Assembly: GCA_041592975.1 (NCBI GenBank)
Contig: JBFHOZ010000010.1
Coordinates: 1-27,416, forward strand
From: BM707 sp041592975
GTDB lineage: Bacteria; Desulfobacterota; Desulfuromonadia; Desulfuromonadales; UBA2294
Direction of reading: 5' to 3'
DNA: 27,416 bases
Shown here: positions 1 through 6,583 of the stretch, one piece after another
Layout of the letters: each line of letters begins with the position of its first letter
How positions within the stretch are numbered: position 1 is the first letter of the stretch
Made by a program: the position numbers and the translations under genes
The notes under the pieces: generated by a model
What the model saw: the letters and a program-made list of their open reading frames with translations, nothing else
What the model was told of the DNA's origin: nothing
The model's database searches: none

Positions 1-335
1 CCGCCGCAATAGGCGGCACGGCGGCGAGCGGCCTCCTGCTGTTCTTTGGCCGCCTGCTCCTCTAGCCAGCCCACTTCCAACTGCTGGCGCTCCGCTTCGT
101 TGCAGACCAGCATGCCCGATTCGGTCACCGCACAGACCGCATACTCTTTGTTCCAGGGGTGGCCGATCTTGCGCGGATGGATCAGTTCCAGCGGTCACTG
201 CAGCGCCAGCGCGATTTCAACCCCCAGCGGTACCCCACCCCTTGGCAGGGCATACACCTGCGCCGAACCGGTAATCTTCGGTCGCAGCGTCTCGGCCAAC
301 TGCTGGCCGGCATCGTGACGATCTCGAAACATCAT
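1..335 (-). pseudogene. Phosphoribosyltransferase-family protein, N-terminal part, interrupted by in-frame TGA
   Basis: The protein begins MMFRDRHDAGQQLAE and continues with the ALPRGGVPLGVE segment typical of the stand-alone phosphoribosyltransferases related to predicted PRPP-binding proteins. The reading frame meets TGA at 195-197. It then resumes without shift as PLELIHPRKIGHPWNKEYAVCAV, which is exactly the conserved continuation of this family, and stays open to the window edge. The stop therefore replaces a single residue inside the domain. AAGGAG lies 8 nt upstream of the ATG at 335; a second ATG at 332 is equally possible. It follows the MscS tail by 14 nt, so the two look co-transcribed. 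The TGA could be a nonsense mutation, a base-call error or, much less likely, a selenocysteine codon. The C-terminal half, including the PRPP loop, lies outside the window. Confidence 0.7.
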
Positions 336-349
336 GGGATGTGCTCCTT

Positions 350-640
350 TTAACCAGTACCTCCCTGCCCATCCTGACCAGCCGGCGCCTGTCCGGCTGC
401 AGCACGAAGGCGCGTTGTGTCGCCATCCAGTTCCAGCTTCAAACTGCCGGAACGCAAATGTAGATCCCGTTGTGGGAAGGGAATCTCCAGCCCGTCCTTG
501 GCCAGCTCGTCGGAAATCGCCCATAAAAAACGGGCCTGGGTGGCGGCGGGCGAGACCATCAGATCATGCTCCACCCAGACCACCAGTTCGAAATCCAGAC
601 TGCTGTCGCCAAAATTGGTCAACCAGACATCCGGCTGCCG
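350..640 (-). pseudogene. MscS-type mechanosensitive channel, C-terminal fragment
   Basis: This frame reads PDVWLTNFGDSSLDFELVVWV and then ELAKDGLEIPFPQRDLHLR. These are the hallmark end of the cytoplasmic domain of MscS/KefA-type small-conductance mechanosensitive channels. Only about the last 95 residues are present. The membrane helices and the start of the beta domain are missing, because upstream DNA in this frame runs into the end of rseC at about 620-640 rather than into more channel sequence. No start codon or ribosome site fits a protein this short. The 3' end is intact (TAA at 350-352) and is followed closely by the phosphoribosyltransferase start. It is a remnant joined to rseC by deletion or by a false assembly join. 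The 5' limit given is approximate. Confidence 0.75.
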
Positions 641-1017
641 ACGCGGATCGCCAGAAAGGAGCCGGCCATGAAGGCGGTGCCGAGAATCGCCGCCAGCAGG
701 TTCGGATCGAGACCGTTGTCGAGGTGTTCGGCGAGCAGCTGCCCGGAAGCGGCGCCGATCACCAGGGCGATCAGCGGCACGATGTAGAGCAGGAACGAGG
801 AGTGCAGGAAGGTTCGGGTGCTGGTCGCGATCTTCACCCGATCGCCGACGCTGGCCGCCAGATGGTTGTGGACCTCGACCGTCTTGCTGCTGCTGTCATC
901 GCCGACGTGGCAGATCCCCTCGGCGGCGCAGTTCTCGCAGAAGCTGCTCTTCTGGCAGAGAACGACGGCGATATCCTTGCTCTTCAGTTCGATGACGCTG
1001 CCGTATTCTTCGATCAT
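619..1017 (-). CDS. rseC: SoxR-reducing system protein RseC family, probably shortened at the C-terminus
   Basis: The protein has 132 residues. The N-terminal half carries a small cysteine cluster (about residues 21-36, reading CQKSSFCENCAAEGIC) that fits RseC/MucC proteins. This is followed by a soluble beta-like segment and two membrane helices (about 76-96 and 107-124). RseC proteins are inner-membrane and are linked to redox maintenance (SoxR reduction, Rnf-type electron transfer) or sigma-E control. The E. coli protein has about 159 residues; this one stops seven residues after the second helix, exactly where MscS-like coding sequence appears in another frame. The missing tail is therefore probably a consequence of that junction. 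There is no Shine-Dalgarno sequence before the ATG at 1017; an extended -10-like box sits 6 nt upstream. Confidence 0.8.
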   Translation of the reverse strand: MIEEYGSVIELKSKDIAVVLCQKSSFCENCAAEGICHVGDDSSSKTVEVHNHLAASVGDRVKIATSTRTFLHSSFLLYIVPLIALVIGAASGQLLAEHLDNGLDPNLLAAILGTAFMAGSFLAIRVGSRMSG

Positions 1018-1023
1018 AGGAAA

Positions 1024-1029
1024 ACTATA
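1024..1029 (-). promoter_or_regulatory. Extended -10-like element just before rseC
   Basis: On the minus strand TGATATAGT is found with its hexamer TATAGT ending 6 nt before the rseC ATG. A transcript from it would start at or next to the A of the ATG and so would be leaderless. No convincing -35 hexamer is present at normal spacing. It could be a chance match. Confidence 0.3.
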
Positions 1030-1053
1030 TCACAGTCCATTGACGAAACAGCT

Positions 1054-1087
1054 GCAAAGAGTCCTCACGCAGGGTTCGCATCTTTGC
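1054..1087 (-). repeat. Inverted repeat after the amidohydrolase gene
   Basis: Arms GCAAAGA (1054-1060) and TCTTTGC (1081-1087) flank a 20-nt spacer that can pair further (CCT with AGG). It begins 1 nt after the amidohydrolase stop codon. There is no T-run after it on the minus strand, so it is at best a Rho-independent-like pause or an mRNA 3'-end stabiliser. Confidence 0.4.
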
Positions 1088-1088
1088 G

Positions 1089-2366
1089 TCATTTCGGCAC
1101 CTGAGCCAGCACGTCCCTGTTGCCGAGGTAGAGATGCGCCACCTCCCCCCCTCTCTCGCCGCGGCAGAGGAAATCGGCGGTCTGCGCCGGCACAGGCATC
1201 TTCTCCGGCTTGAGCACCTGGAAGTTGGCCCCCATCCCTTCCTCCAGCGCGCCGAGTTCCCCGGCCAGCTGCAGAGCCCGGGCGCCGCCGACGGTCGCCA
1301 TCGCCAGCAGCCGGACCGGATCGAGGGCCGGGCCGTAGACCTCGCGGGCGAACGCCATCTCCTCCCAGAGCGAGAGCGAGTCGTTGCTCGCCAGCGAGTC
1401 GGTACCGAGGGCGAGGTTGACGCCCAGGCAGAGATACGACTCGACCGGCGCCCGACCAACCCCGAGCCGGGCGTTGGAGCGGGGGCAGAGCACCACCGAG
1501 ACCTCCGCCCTGGCGAGCCTGCGGATGGCGGCGGCGTCGAACTGCACGCCGTGCACCAGCAGGGTGCCGGGGACCAGGGCGCCGTAGCGGTCGAGGTAAC
1601 CGGCGGCATCGGTCGCATACGGCGGCACCGGCTTGTGCCAGCCGACGGCCGGGTAGAGCCGGGTGGCGATGTCGCCGGACGATTCCATCAGAAAAGCGCT
1701 CTCCTCCGGCGATTCGGCCGCGTGCATGGTCGTCAGGCAGCGGCGGCTGCGGGCGAGATCGAGCACTTTGCCGAGCGTCTGCGGGCCGACGGTGTACGGC
1801 GCATGCGGCGAGAGGCCGCGCCCGAGGGTTGCCGGCCTGGCGCCGTCGAGCCAGTCGGTCGCCAGCATCGGCAGGACCGCCCCCATCCCCTCGTCGAGGC
1901 CGATCAGCTCGTAGCAGAGCCAGCCGTGCAGGGGGGCGTCGAGGTACTCGGCGTCGAGGGCGGCGACGGAGAGGATGTCGCAGACCGCGCCGGTGCCGCT
2001 CCTGACCAGCTGGTCGAGCCCGCTGCGGACCGACTGTCGCAGCTGCTCCGGCTCCAGGTCGTGCTTGACCCGTATCAGTTCGAGGATCCAGTCGACGAAC
2101 CCCTGGCCCGGCAATTCCGGCGGCAGACCTTCACGCCACTGTGGATAGTCGGTCAGTTCGACATGGGAGTGGGCGTTGACCAGCGGCGGCAGCAGGATGG
2201 CGGCGCCGAAGTCGACGACCTCGGCCTCGGGTGCGGCCCTTTTCAGGTCGGACGCCGGGCCGACCGCCGCGATGCGTCCGTCGACGACGCGGATGGCGCC
2301 GTCGGCCAGCGGCGCGGACGTGACCGGCACGACGAGTTCGGCGGCATAGATCTTCTGATCGGACAT
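1089..2366 (-). CDS. Amidohydrolase, TRZ/ATZ (chlorohydrolase/deaminase) group
   Basis: A 425-residue metal-dependent hydrolase of the amidohydrolase superfamily. Visible motifs are the metal ligands in NAHSHVEL (His66 and His68), SPHAPYTV, the metal/catalytic HAAES-EE, VHGVQFD, CPRSNARLGVG and the C-terminal metal aspartate in LGTDSLASNDSLSLWEEM. This pattern fits cytosolic deaminases acting on purine-like or aminated ring substrates. The GTDSLASN stretch resembles aminodeoxyfutalosine deaminases of the futalosine menaquinone pathway, but guanine or S-adenosylhomocysteine deaminase-type activities cannot be excluded. The ATG at 2366 lies 12 nt after the panP stop; an in-frame TTG at 2378 touches that stop and is a less likely start. 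It is the last gene of the panB-panC-panP transcription unit, though its function need not be related to pantothenate. Confidence 0.85.
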   Translation of the reverse strand: MSDQKIYAAELVVPVTSAPLADGAIRVVDGRIAAVGPASDLKRAAPEAEVVDFGAAILLPPLVNAHSHVELTDYPQWREGLPPELPGQGFVDWILELIRVKHDLEPEQLRQSVRSGLDQLVRSGTGAVCDILSVAALDAEYLDAPLHGWLCYELIGLDEGMGAVLPMLATDWLDGARPATLGRGLSPHAPYTVGPQTLGKVLDLARSRRCLTTMHAAESPEESAFLMESSGDIATRLYPAVGWHKPVPPYATDAAGYLDRYGALVPGTLLVHGVQFDAAAIRRLARAEVSVVLCPRSNARLGVGRAPVESYLCLGVNLALGTDSLASNDSLSLWEEMAFAREVYGPALDPVRLLAMATVGGARALQLAGELGALEEGMGANFQVLKPEKMPVPAQTADFLCRGERGGEVAHLYLGNRDVLAQVPK

Positions 2367-2378
2367 GGCGCTCGACAA

Positions 2379-4058
2379 TCAGCCGGCCGCCTCGGCCGGC
2401 CGCGAAGGATCGGCGGCGACGGCGGCGCACAGCTCGTTGATCTCGTCCATCATCGCGAGAGTTTCCGGATGCTTGACGATTTCGGTCTGCTCCTCGAGGA
2501 CGGCGGCGAGAATGTCGTCCGTGGTCAGCGGGTTGGCCAGCACCACCCGCAGCACCGTGACCATCTTGTCGCTGGTGGGCGGCACCCGCAGGCGGGTTCG
2601 CGACACGAAGGTCTTGCCGTATTCACGCTGGGCCTTCTGGATGAGGCGGTTGACCTGGTCGAGCAGCGCATTGATCCGGCAGCGCTGCGCCGCGCCGGCG
2701 CGGGCGAGCGCCTGCTGGACCGGCTCCGGGCAGTAGCGGTAGGTCAGGATGTTGAGTTCCGGCTCGCTGGTCAGCTGGAACTGCGGATGGCGGCCGATCA
2801 TTTCCGCGAAGCGCTGCGCCTTCTCGATCCCCATGTCGATCAGCAGCTCGTACCCCTTGCGGCCGATAATCGACAGGCCGGCATGGACCAGCATCGACTT
2901 GCCGGGGCGCGACCCCTCGAGGGTGTGGCTGCCGAGGTCCTTGGACCCCTCGCGCAGGATGTAGGCGGCGTGATGCTCGATCGCCGACAGGGCGGTCGGG
3001 TCGCGGAACAGCACCATGCCGGCCCCCATCGGGACGTAGAGCTGCTTGTGGGCATCGAGCGTCACCGAGTCGGCCCGTTCAATCCCCTTGAGGAGATGGC
3101 CGTACCTGTCGGAGAAGAGCGTCGGACCGCCCCAGGCGGCATCGACATGAAAGTGGCACCCCTCCCCGGCGGCAAAATCGGCCAGCGCGTCAAGCGGGTC
3201 GACGTTGCCGGTCTCGGTCGTACCGGCGATGCCGACAACCGCCAGCGGCCGGATCCCCTCGTCTTTCAGTCGCCTGTATTCCCGGCGCAGCTGGTCCATG
3301 TCGATGCGGTTGCGGCTGTCGGTATCGACCATCACCAGGTTGTCGCGACCGATGCCGAGCAGGTCGACGGTCTTTCCGAAGGAGTAGTGACCGCGCCGCG
3401 ACACCAGCACCGCCAGGTCGCGGCAGCCGAGGAATTCGAGCGACCGTGCCAGCCCCTCGCGGGCGATGCCGCGAAAATCCCCGTAGGGCGCGAACAGGCG
3501 GTTGCGGGCCACCCACAGGGCGGTGACGTTGGCGATCGTACCGCCGGAGCAGAAGGCTCCGAGGGCATGATCGCTGTTGTGGATCCACTGGCGGTAAAAA
3601 GACTCGTTGGCGCGGTAGATGAGGCGGTGGAGCATCGCCAGCACCTGCCGCTCCATCGGCGTGAAGGCCTTGGAGGTCTCGACCTTGACCAGGTTCTGGT
3701 TGAGCGCAGTCATGATGCGCGAGAGCGGCAGCATGAAGTACGGCAGCGCCGAGGTCATGTGGCCGATGAAGCCCGGCGCGGCGGTATGCACGGAGTGGGC
3801 GACCAGCTTCTCCTTGACGAACTCGGTGTAGTCGGAGACGAACTGCGGCTCCTCGGGAATGGCCGTGGCCGAGAAGTCGGACTCGATCGATTCGATATCC
3901 CGCTCCAGGGCGACGATGTGCGTCTGCAAAAAATCGGCGACGTTCTTGGCGATCGCCCGGTCGATCGCCCCGAGGGTCGAATCGGGCGCCTCCGGAACGG
4001 TGAATATCCGGTAGAGGTTCTCGAGGTTGGCGCGGGCTGTTTCCCTGTTCTTCGCCAT
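2379..4058 (-). CDS. panP: PLP-dependent aspartate 1-decarboxylase (PanP type)
   Basis: A 559-residue group II pyridoxal-phosphate decarboxylase. It shows SGGTIANVTA (171-180, phosphate and cofactor contacts), HVDAAWGG (304-311, with Asp306 contacting the pyridine nitrogen) and DAHK (Lys338, the Schiff-base lysine). The length and the long N-terminal region resemble the PanP proteins first recognised in Vibrio and relatives, which decarboxylate L-aspartate to beta-alanine in organisms lacking pyruvoyl PanD. The start ATG lies one base after the panC stop, and panB precedes panC. The operon therefore supplies both halves of pantothenate, pantoate from PanB and beta-alanine from this enzyme, which PanC joins. 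A glutamate or other amino-acid decarboxylase role is possible from sequence alone; the operon argues for aspartate. Confidence 0.88.
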   Translation of the reverse strand: MAKNRETARANLENLYRIFTVPEAPDSTLGAIDRAIAKNVADFLQTHIVALERDIESIESDFSATAIPEEPQFVSDYTEFVKEKLVAHSVHTAAPGFIGHMTSALPYFMLPLSRIMTALNQNLVKVETSKAFTPMERQVLAMLHRLIYRANESFYRQWIHNSDHALGAFCSGGTIANVTALWVARNRLFAPYGDFRGIAREGLARSLEFLGCRDLAVLVSRRGHYSFGKTVDLLGIGRDNLVMVDTDSRNRIDMDQLRREYRRLKDEGIRPLAVVGIAGTTETGNVDPLDALADFAAGEGCHFHVDAAWGGPTLFSDRYGHLLKGIERADSVTLDAHKQLYVPMGAGMVLFRDPTALSAIEHHAAYILREGSKDLGSHTLEGSRPGKSMLVHAGLSIIGRKGYELLIDMGIEKAQRFAEMIGRHPQFQLTSEPELNILTYRYCPEPVQQALARAGAAQRCRINALLDQVNRLIQKAQREYGKTFVSRTRLRVPPTSDKMVTVLRVVLANPLTTDDILAAVLEEQTEIVKHPETLAMMDEINELCAAVAADPSRPAEAAG

Positions 4059-4059
4059 T

Positions 4060-4938
4060 TTATTCGCCCGGGAGCAGGTGGCCGTTGTCGATCAGGCGGG
4101 TCGCGCCGATATGGACCGCGAGCAGCAGCACCGAGTCGGCGTCGACCCGATCCTGCTCCTGCAGGGTGTGCCGGTGGCAGATCTTGATGTAATCGATGCG
4201 CGCCGCCGGCTGGCCGGCGATCAGCGCCGCGATCGCCTCCGCGACGACGGCGGAGCGGGTCTCGCCGCCGGCGACCATCTGCCGGGCGGTGGCGATCCCC
4301 TGCGACAAGGACAGCGCCTGCCGGCGCTGATCGTCATCGAGGTAGACATTGCGCGAGCTCATCGCCAGACCGTCCGCCTCGCGGACGATCGGCAGGCCGA
4401 CGATCTCGACCGGCATGTTCAGGTCGAGGGTCATGCGGCGGATGACCGCCAGCTGCTGGAAGTCCTTCTCGCCGAAGAAGGCGACATCGGGCTGGATGAT
4501 GTTGAACAGCTTGCTGACCACGGTGGTGACGCCGCGGAAATGGTGCGGCCGGCTGGCGCCGCAGAGAACTTCGGTAAGCCCGGCGACGTTGACGTAGGTG
4601 GCGTAGCCCTCCGGGTAGACCTCCTGCGGCAGCGGCGCGTAGACGAGGTCGGTGCCGACCGAGGCGGCCAGCTCGAGGTCGCGGCCGAGGTCGCGCGGGT
4701 AGCTGTCGAGGTCCTCGTTGGCGGCGAACTGGGCCGGGTTGACGAAGATCGACAGCACCAGGACATCCCCCCGCTCGCGGGCGGCGCGGAGCAGCGACAG
4801 GTGCCCCTCGTGCAGGTACCCCATGGTCGGCACGAAGCTGATCCGCTTGCCGGCGCGCTTCAGAGCGAGGCAGCGGCGCTGCATCGCGGCGGTCTGGTGG
4901 ATGACCTGCGGCGCCGGGTGGCTAGAAGCTGTGTTCAT
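4060..4938 (-). CDS. panC: Pantothenate synthetase (pantoate-beta-alanine ligase)
   Basis: A 292-residue cytosolic enzyme that joins pantoate and beta-alanine using ATP. It has the nucleotidyltransferase signature PTMGYLHEGHLSL near the N-terminus, the FVNPAQF segment, FFGEKDFQQL and the AMSSRNVYL (KMSKS-like) ATP loop. Length and motif order are those of a complete PanC. The start at 4938 gives MNTASSHPAPQV and overlaps the end of panB by 17 nt, which suggests translational coupling. The reading frame is open further upstream, but only inside panB, with no better start. The stop TAA at 4060-4062 is one base from the panP start. Confidence 0.96.
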   Translation of the reverse strand: MNTASSHPAPQVIHQTAAMQRRCLALKRAGKRISFVPTMGYLHEGHLSLLRAARERGDVLVLSIFVNPAQFAANEDLDSYPRDLGRDLELAASVGTDLVYAPLPQEVYPEGYATYVNVAGLTEVLCGASRPHHFRGVTTVVSKLFNIIQPDVAFFGEKDFQQLAVIRRMTLDLNMPVEIVGLPIVREADGLAMSSRNVYLDDDQRRQALSLSQGIATARQMVAGGETRSAVVAEAIAALIAGQPAARIDYIKICHRHTLQEQDRVDADSVLLLAVHIGATRLIDNGHLLPGE

Positions 4939-5722
4939 CTGTGGGAAACTCACCCTGCTTGACCTCTTTGATGTAATCGCGGATGCCGCCGCGGATGGTA
5001 TCGGCGACATCGGCGTATTTCTTGACGAATTTCGGCGAATACTTCTCGCAGAGTCCGAGGATGTCGTGGATCACCAGCACCTGGCCGTCGCAGTCGACGC
5101 CGGCGCCGATGCCGATGGTCGGAATCGCCAGCGCGGCGGTGATCTCCTTCGCCAGGGCGGCCGGAATCCCTTCGAGAACGACGGCGAACGCGCCCGCCGC
5201 CTCGACCGCCCTGGCGTCGGCCAACAGCTGGTGCGCCTGGACCTCGTCCCGCCCCTGGACCCGGTAGCCGCCCATCCGGTGGATCGACTGCGGCGTCAGG
5301 CCGATGTGCGCCATCACCGGCACGTCCATGTCGACGATGGTACGGATGGTGGCGGCGACGTTCTCCCCCCCCTCGAGCTTGACCGCCTGCGCCCCCCCCT
5401 CCTTGACGAGACGGCCGGCGTTGAGCCGCGCATCGCGCCGGGATGTCTGGTAGGAGAGGAACGGCAGGTCGGCGACGATCAGCGCCTGCTCGCTGCCGCG
5501 GGCGACGGCACGGCAGTGGTAGAGCATCTCCTCCATGGTCACCGGCAGGGTGGTGTCGTGACCGGCGACCACCGAGCCGGCCGAGTCGCCGACGAGGATG
5601 ACGTCGATCCCCTCGCCGTCCATCAGGCGGGCGAAGGGGTAGTCGTAGGCGGTCAGGACGGCGATCTTCTCGTCGTTCGCCTTCATGTTGCGGATATCGA
5701 TGACCGATTTTCTCTGCTTCAT
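4922..5722 (-). CDS. panB: 3-methyl-2-oxobutanoate hydroxymethyltransferase
   Basis: A 266-residue complete enzyme of the PanB family. It transfers a hydroxymethyl group from 5,10-methylene-tetrahydrofolate to alpha-ketoisovalerate, the first committed step to pantoate. Visible motifs are LTAYDYPFA, the metal-binding VGDSAG, PVMAHIGLTPQS, the catalytic glutamate in VLEGIP, GIGAGVDCDGQVLVIHDILG and the C-terminal KKYADV segment. I chose ATG 5722 (MKQRKSVIDIR) because GAGAG lies 5 nt upstream; a TTG at 5749 would place the start inside the terminator T-run. It is the first gene of the operon and is preceded by a structured leader with an intrinsic terminator only 25 nt before the start codon. 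Confidence 0.96.
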   Translation of the reverse strand: MKQRKSVIDIRNMKANDEKIAVLTAYDYPFARLMDGEGIDVILVGDSAGSVVAGHDTTLPVTMEEMLYHCRAVARGSEQALIVADLPFLSYQTSRRDARLNAGRLVKEGGAQAVKLEGGENVAATIRTIVDMDVPVMAHIGLTPQSIHRMGGYRVQGRDEVQAHQLLADARAVEAAGAFAVVLEGIPAALAKEITAALAIPTIGIGAGVDCDGQVLVIHDILGLCEKYSPKFVKKYADVADTIRGGIRDYIKEVKQGEFPTDEHSF

Positions 5723-5747
5723 AATTCTCTCAAGTTTCCTGACAAAC

Positions 5748-5778
5748 AAAAAAACCTTCCGGGGCGGGGCCCGAAAGG
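5748..5778 (-). terminator. Intrinsic terminator in the panB leader
   Basis: On the minus strand CCTTTCGGG (5778-5770) pairs with CCCGGAAGG (5763-5755), a 9-bp stem with one G-U pair and a 6-nt loop. Seven T residues follow (5754-5748). It sits between the promoter and the panB start rather than after a gene, and it lies about 200 nt after the flavin reductase stop. This position is typical of an attenuator. Confidence 0.85.
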
Positions 5779-5930
5779 CGCAATTATCTCACGGAGTGCA
5801 CTGCTGCACGCCGGGATGCTGCTATCGCCTTCCGTCCCGGTCCGTGGATCCAGGCGGTATGACTTCGTCAGGCGGCGTCCTCTGCATGCTCCGCTGCGGG
5901 TTACGGGCCGCGACGCCTGCCTGAAAAAGA
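5779..5930 (-). ncRNA. Structured 5' leader of the pan operon, candidate riboswitch or attenuator
   Basis: The predicted RNA folds into two domains. The first is a hairpin with arms 5923-5912 and 5879-5869, 11 bp interrupted by one bulged A at 5918. The second is a three-way junction closed by CACGGA/TCCGTG (5846-5841 with 5795-5790). It holds hairpin CCGGGA/TCCCGG (5840-5835 with 5816-5811) and hairpin GTGCA/TGCAC (5809-5805 with 5800-5796), all perfectly paired. The 18-nt loop of the first inner hairpin contains CGGAAGGCG (5834-5826). This is complementary over 9 bp, including one G-U pair, to the terminator's 5' arm CGCCTTTCG (5780-5772), which gives an antiterminator. A conserved 'pan' RNA motif with bulged adenosines is known before pantothenate genes in some bacteria, including deltaproteobacteria. 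Membership is plausible but I cannot confirm it here. Confidence 0.65.
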
Positions 5931-5936
5931 GTAAAT

Positions 5937-5966
5937 TCTATAGCACAGGGGGGGACGGGGTGTCCA
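5937..5966 (-). promoter_or_regulatory. Sigma-70-type promoter of the pan operon
   Basis: The -35 hexamer TGGACA (5966-5961) and the -10 hexamer TATAGA (5942-5937) are separated by 18 nt, with an extended TG one base before the -10. The start of transcription would be near 5930, giving a leader of about 208 nt before panB. The -35 overlaps a small inverted repeat, CCAGT-TTTG-ACTGG (5977-5964), which directly follows the flavin reductase stop and could be an operator or a weak 3'-end hairpin. Confidence 0.6.
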
Positions 5967-5977
5967 GTCAAAACTGG

Positions 5978-6553
5978 CTATTTCTCTAACGATAACCCGT
6001 CCTTATAGGCATCGGCCCGATGCTCGCCGAGGGACCAGTACTGGCGGATGCCGCCGAGGTAGACCAGGGGGTCGAACTGCCGAACGTCCATCCGGCCCTC
6101 TTCGCCGACCGCCGCGGCGCAGGCATGGACCTCGAGGATCTCGCCGATCAGCAGGCGGTAGTCGCCGAGCGGCACCTCGAGGGTCAGCCGGCACTCGACC
6201 GACAGGGGCGATTCGGCGATCAGCGGCGCGCGCACCCGGTCGGCCCTGGCTGTCTTGAGCCCGGTCACGGCGAGCTTGTCATGGTCGCGACCGCTGCGGA
6301 TGCCGCAGTAATCGGCCTCGACCGCCAGCGATGCCGGCACCATGTTGACCACGAATTCGCGGCTGTGGCGGATATTCTCGTAGCTTCTGCGGCCGTGATG
6401 CAGCGACACCGCCATGGTTGGCGGCGTCTTGCTGACAATCCCGGCCCAGGAGGCGGTCATGATATTGGTCTCCCCTTCGGCCGAAAGGGACGACACCAGA
6501 GTGGTCGGTTGCGGAAAAAAGGTGATGCAGGGGCCGAGTCTGACTTTCTTCAT
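5978..6553 (-). CDS. Flavin reductase-like FMN-binding protein
   Basis: A 191-residue protein of the flavin reductase-like split-barrel family. The start MKKVRLGPC, the segment NIMTASWAGIVSKTPPTMAVSLHHGRRSYENIRHSREFVVN and DYCGIRSGRDHDK match the FMN-binding fold of this group. Many members are found in anaerobes as flavoredoxin-like electron carriers or NAD(P)H:flavin oxidoreductases. The conserved core is complete, and the tail contains the usual DPLVYLGGIRQYWSLG segment in which a substrate/FMN tyrosine is common. GGAG lies 5 nt before ATG 6553. It follows the glutamate dehydrogenase by 30 nt and may be co-transcribed with it. The physiological partner cannot be told from the sequence. Confidence 0.88.
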   Translation of the reverse strand: MKKVRLGPCITFFPQPTTLVSSLSAEGETNIMTASWAGIVSKTPPTMAVSLHHGRRSYENIRHSREFVVNMVPASLAVEADYCGIRSGRDHDKLAVTGLKTARADRVRAPLIAESPLSVECRLTLEVPLGDYRLLIGEILEVHACAAAVGEEGRMDVRQFDPLVYLGGIRQYWSLGEHRADAYKDGLSLEK

Positions 6554-6583
6554 ATCAACTCCGGTTGCCGAGAGGCCGATCGG

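Noticed and set aside
334..1104. A plus-strand frame of 256 codons across the rseC/mscS junction
   Set aside because: It overlaps two recognisable minus-strand genes and has an arginine- and alanine-rich shadow composition.
1134..4187. A 1017-codon plus-strand open frame opposite the amidohydrolase, panP and panC
   Set aside because: It crosses several real genes on the other strand, has no recognisable motifs and no ribosome site. It is a shadow frame.
5779..5930. Pan-operon leader considered as 6S RNA, SRP RNA, or a cobalamin, TPP or c-di-GMP riboswitch
   Set aside because: None of the conserved core sequences of those families is present, and the folding and terminator position suit an attenuator of panB.
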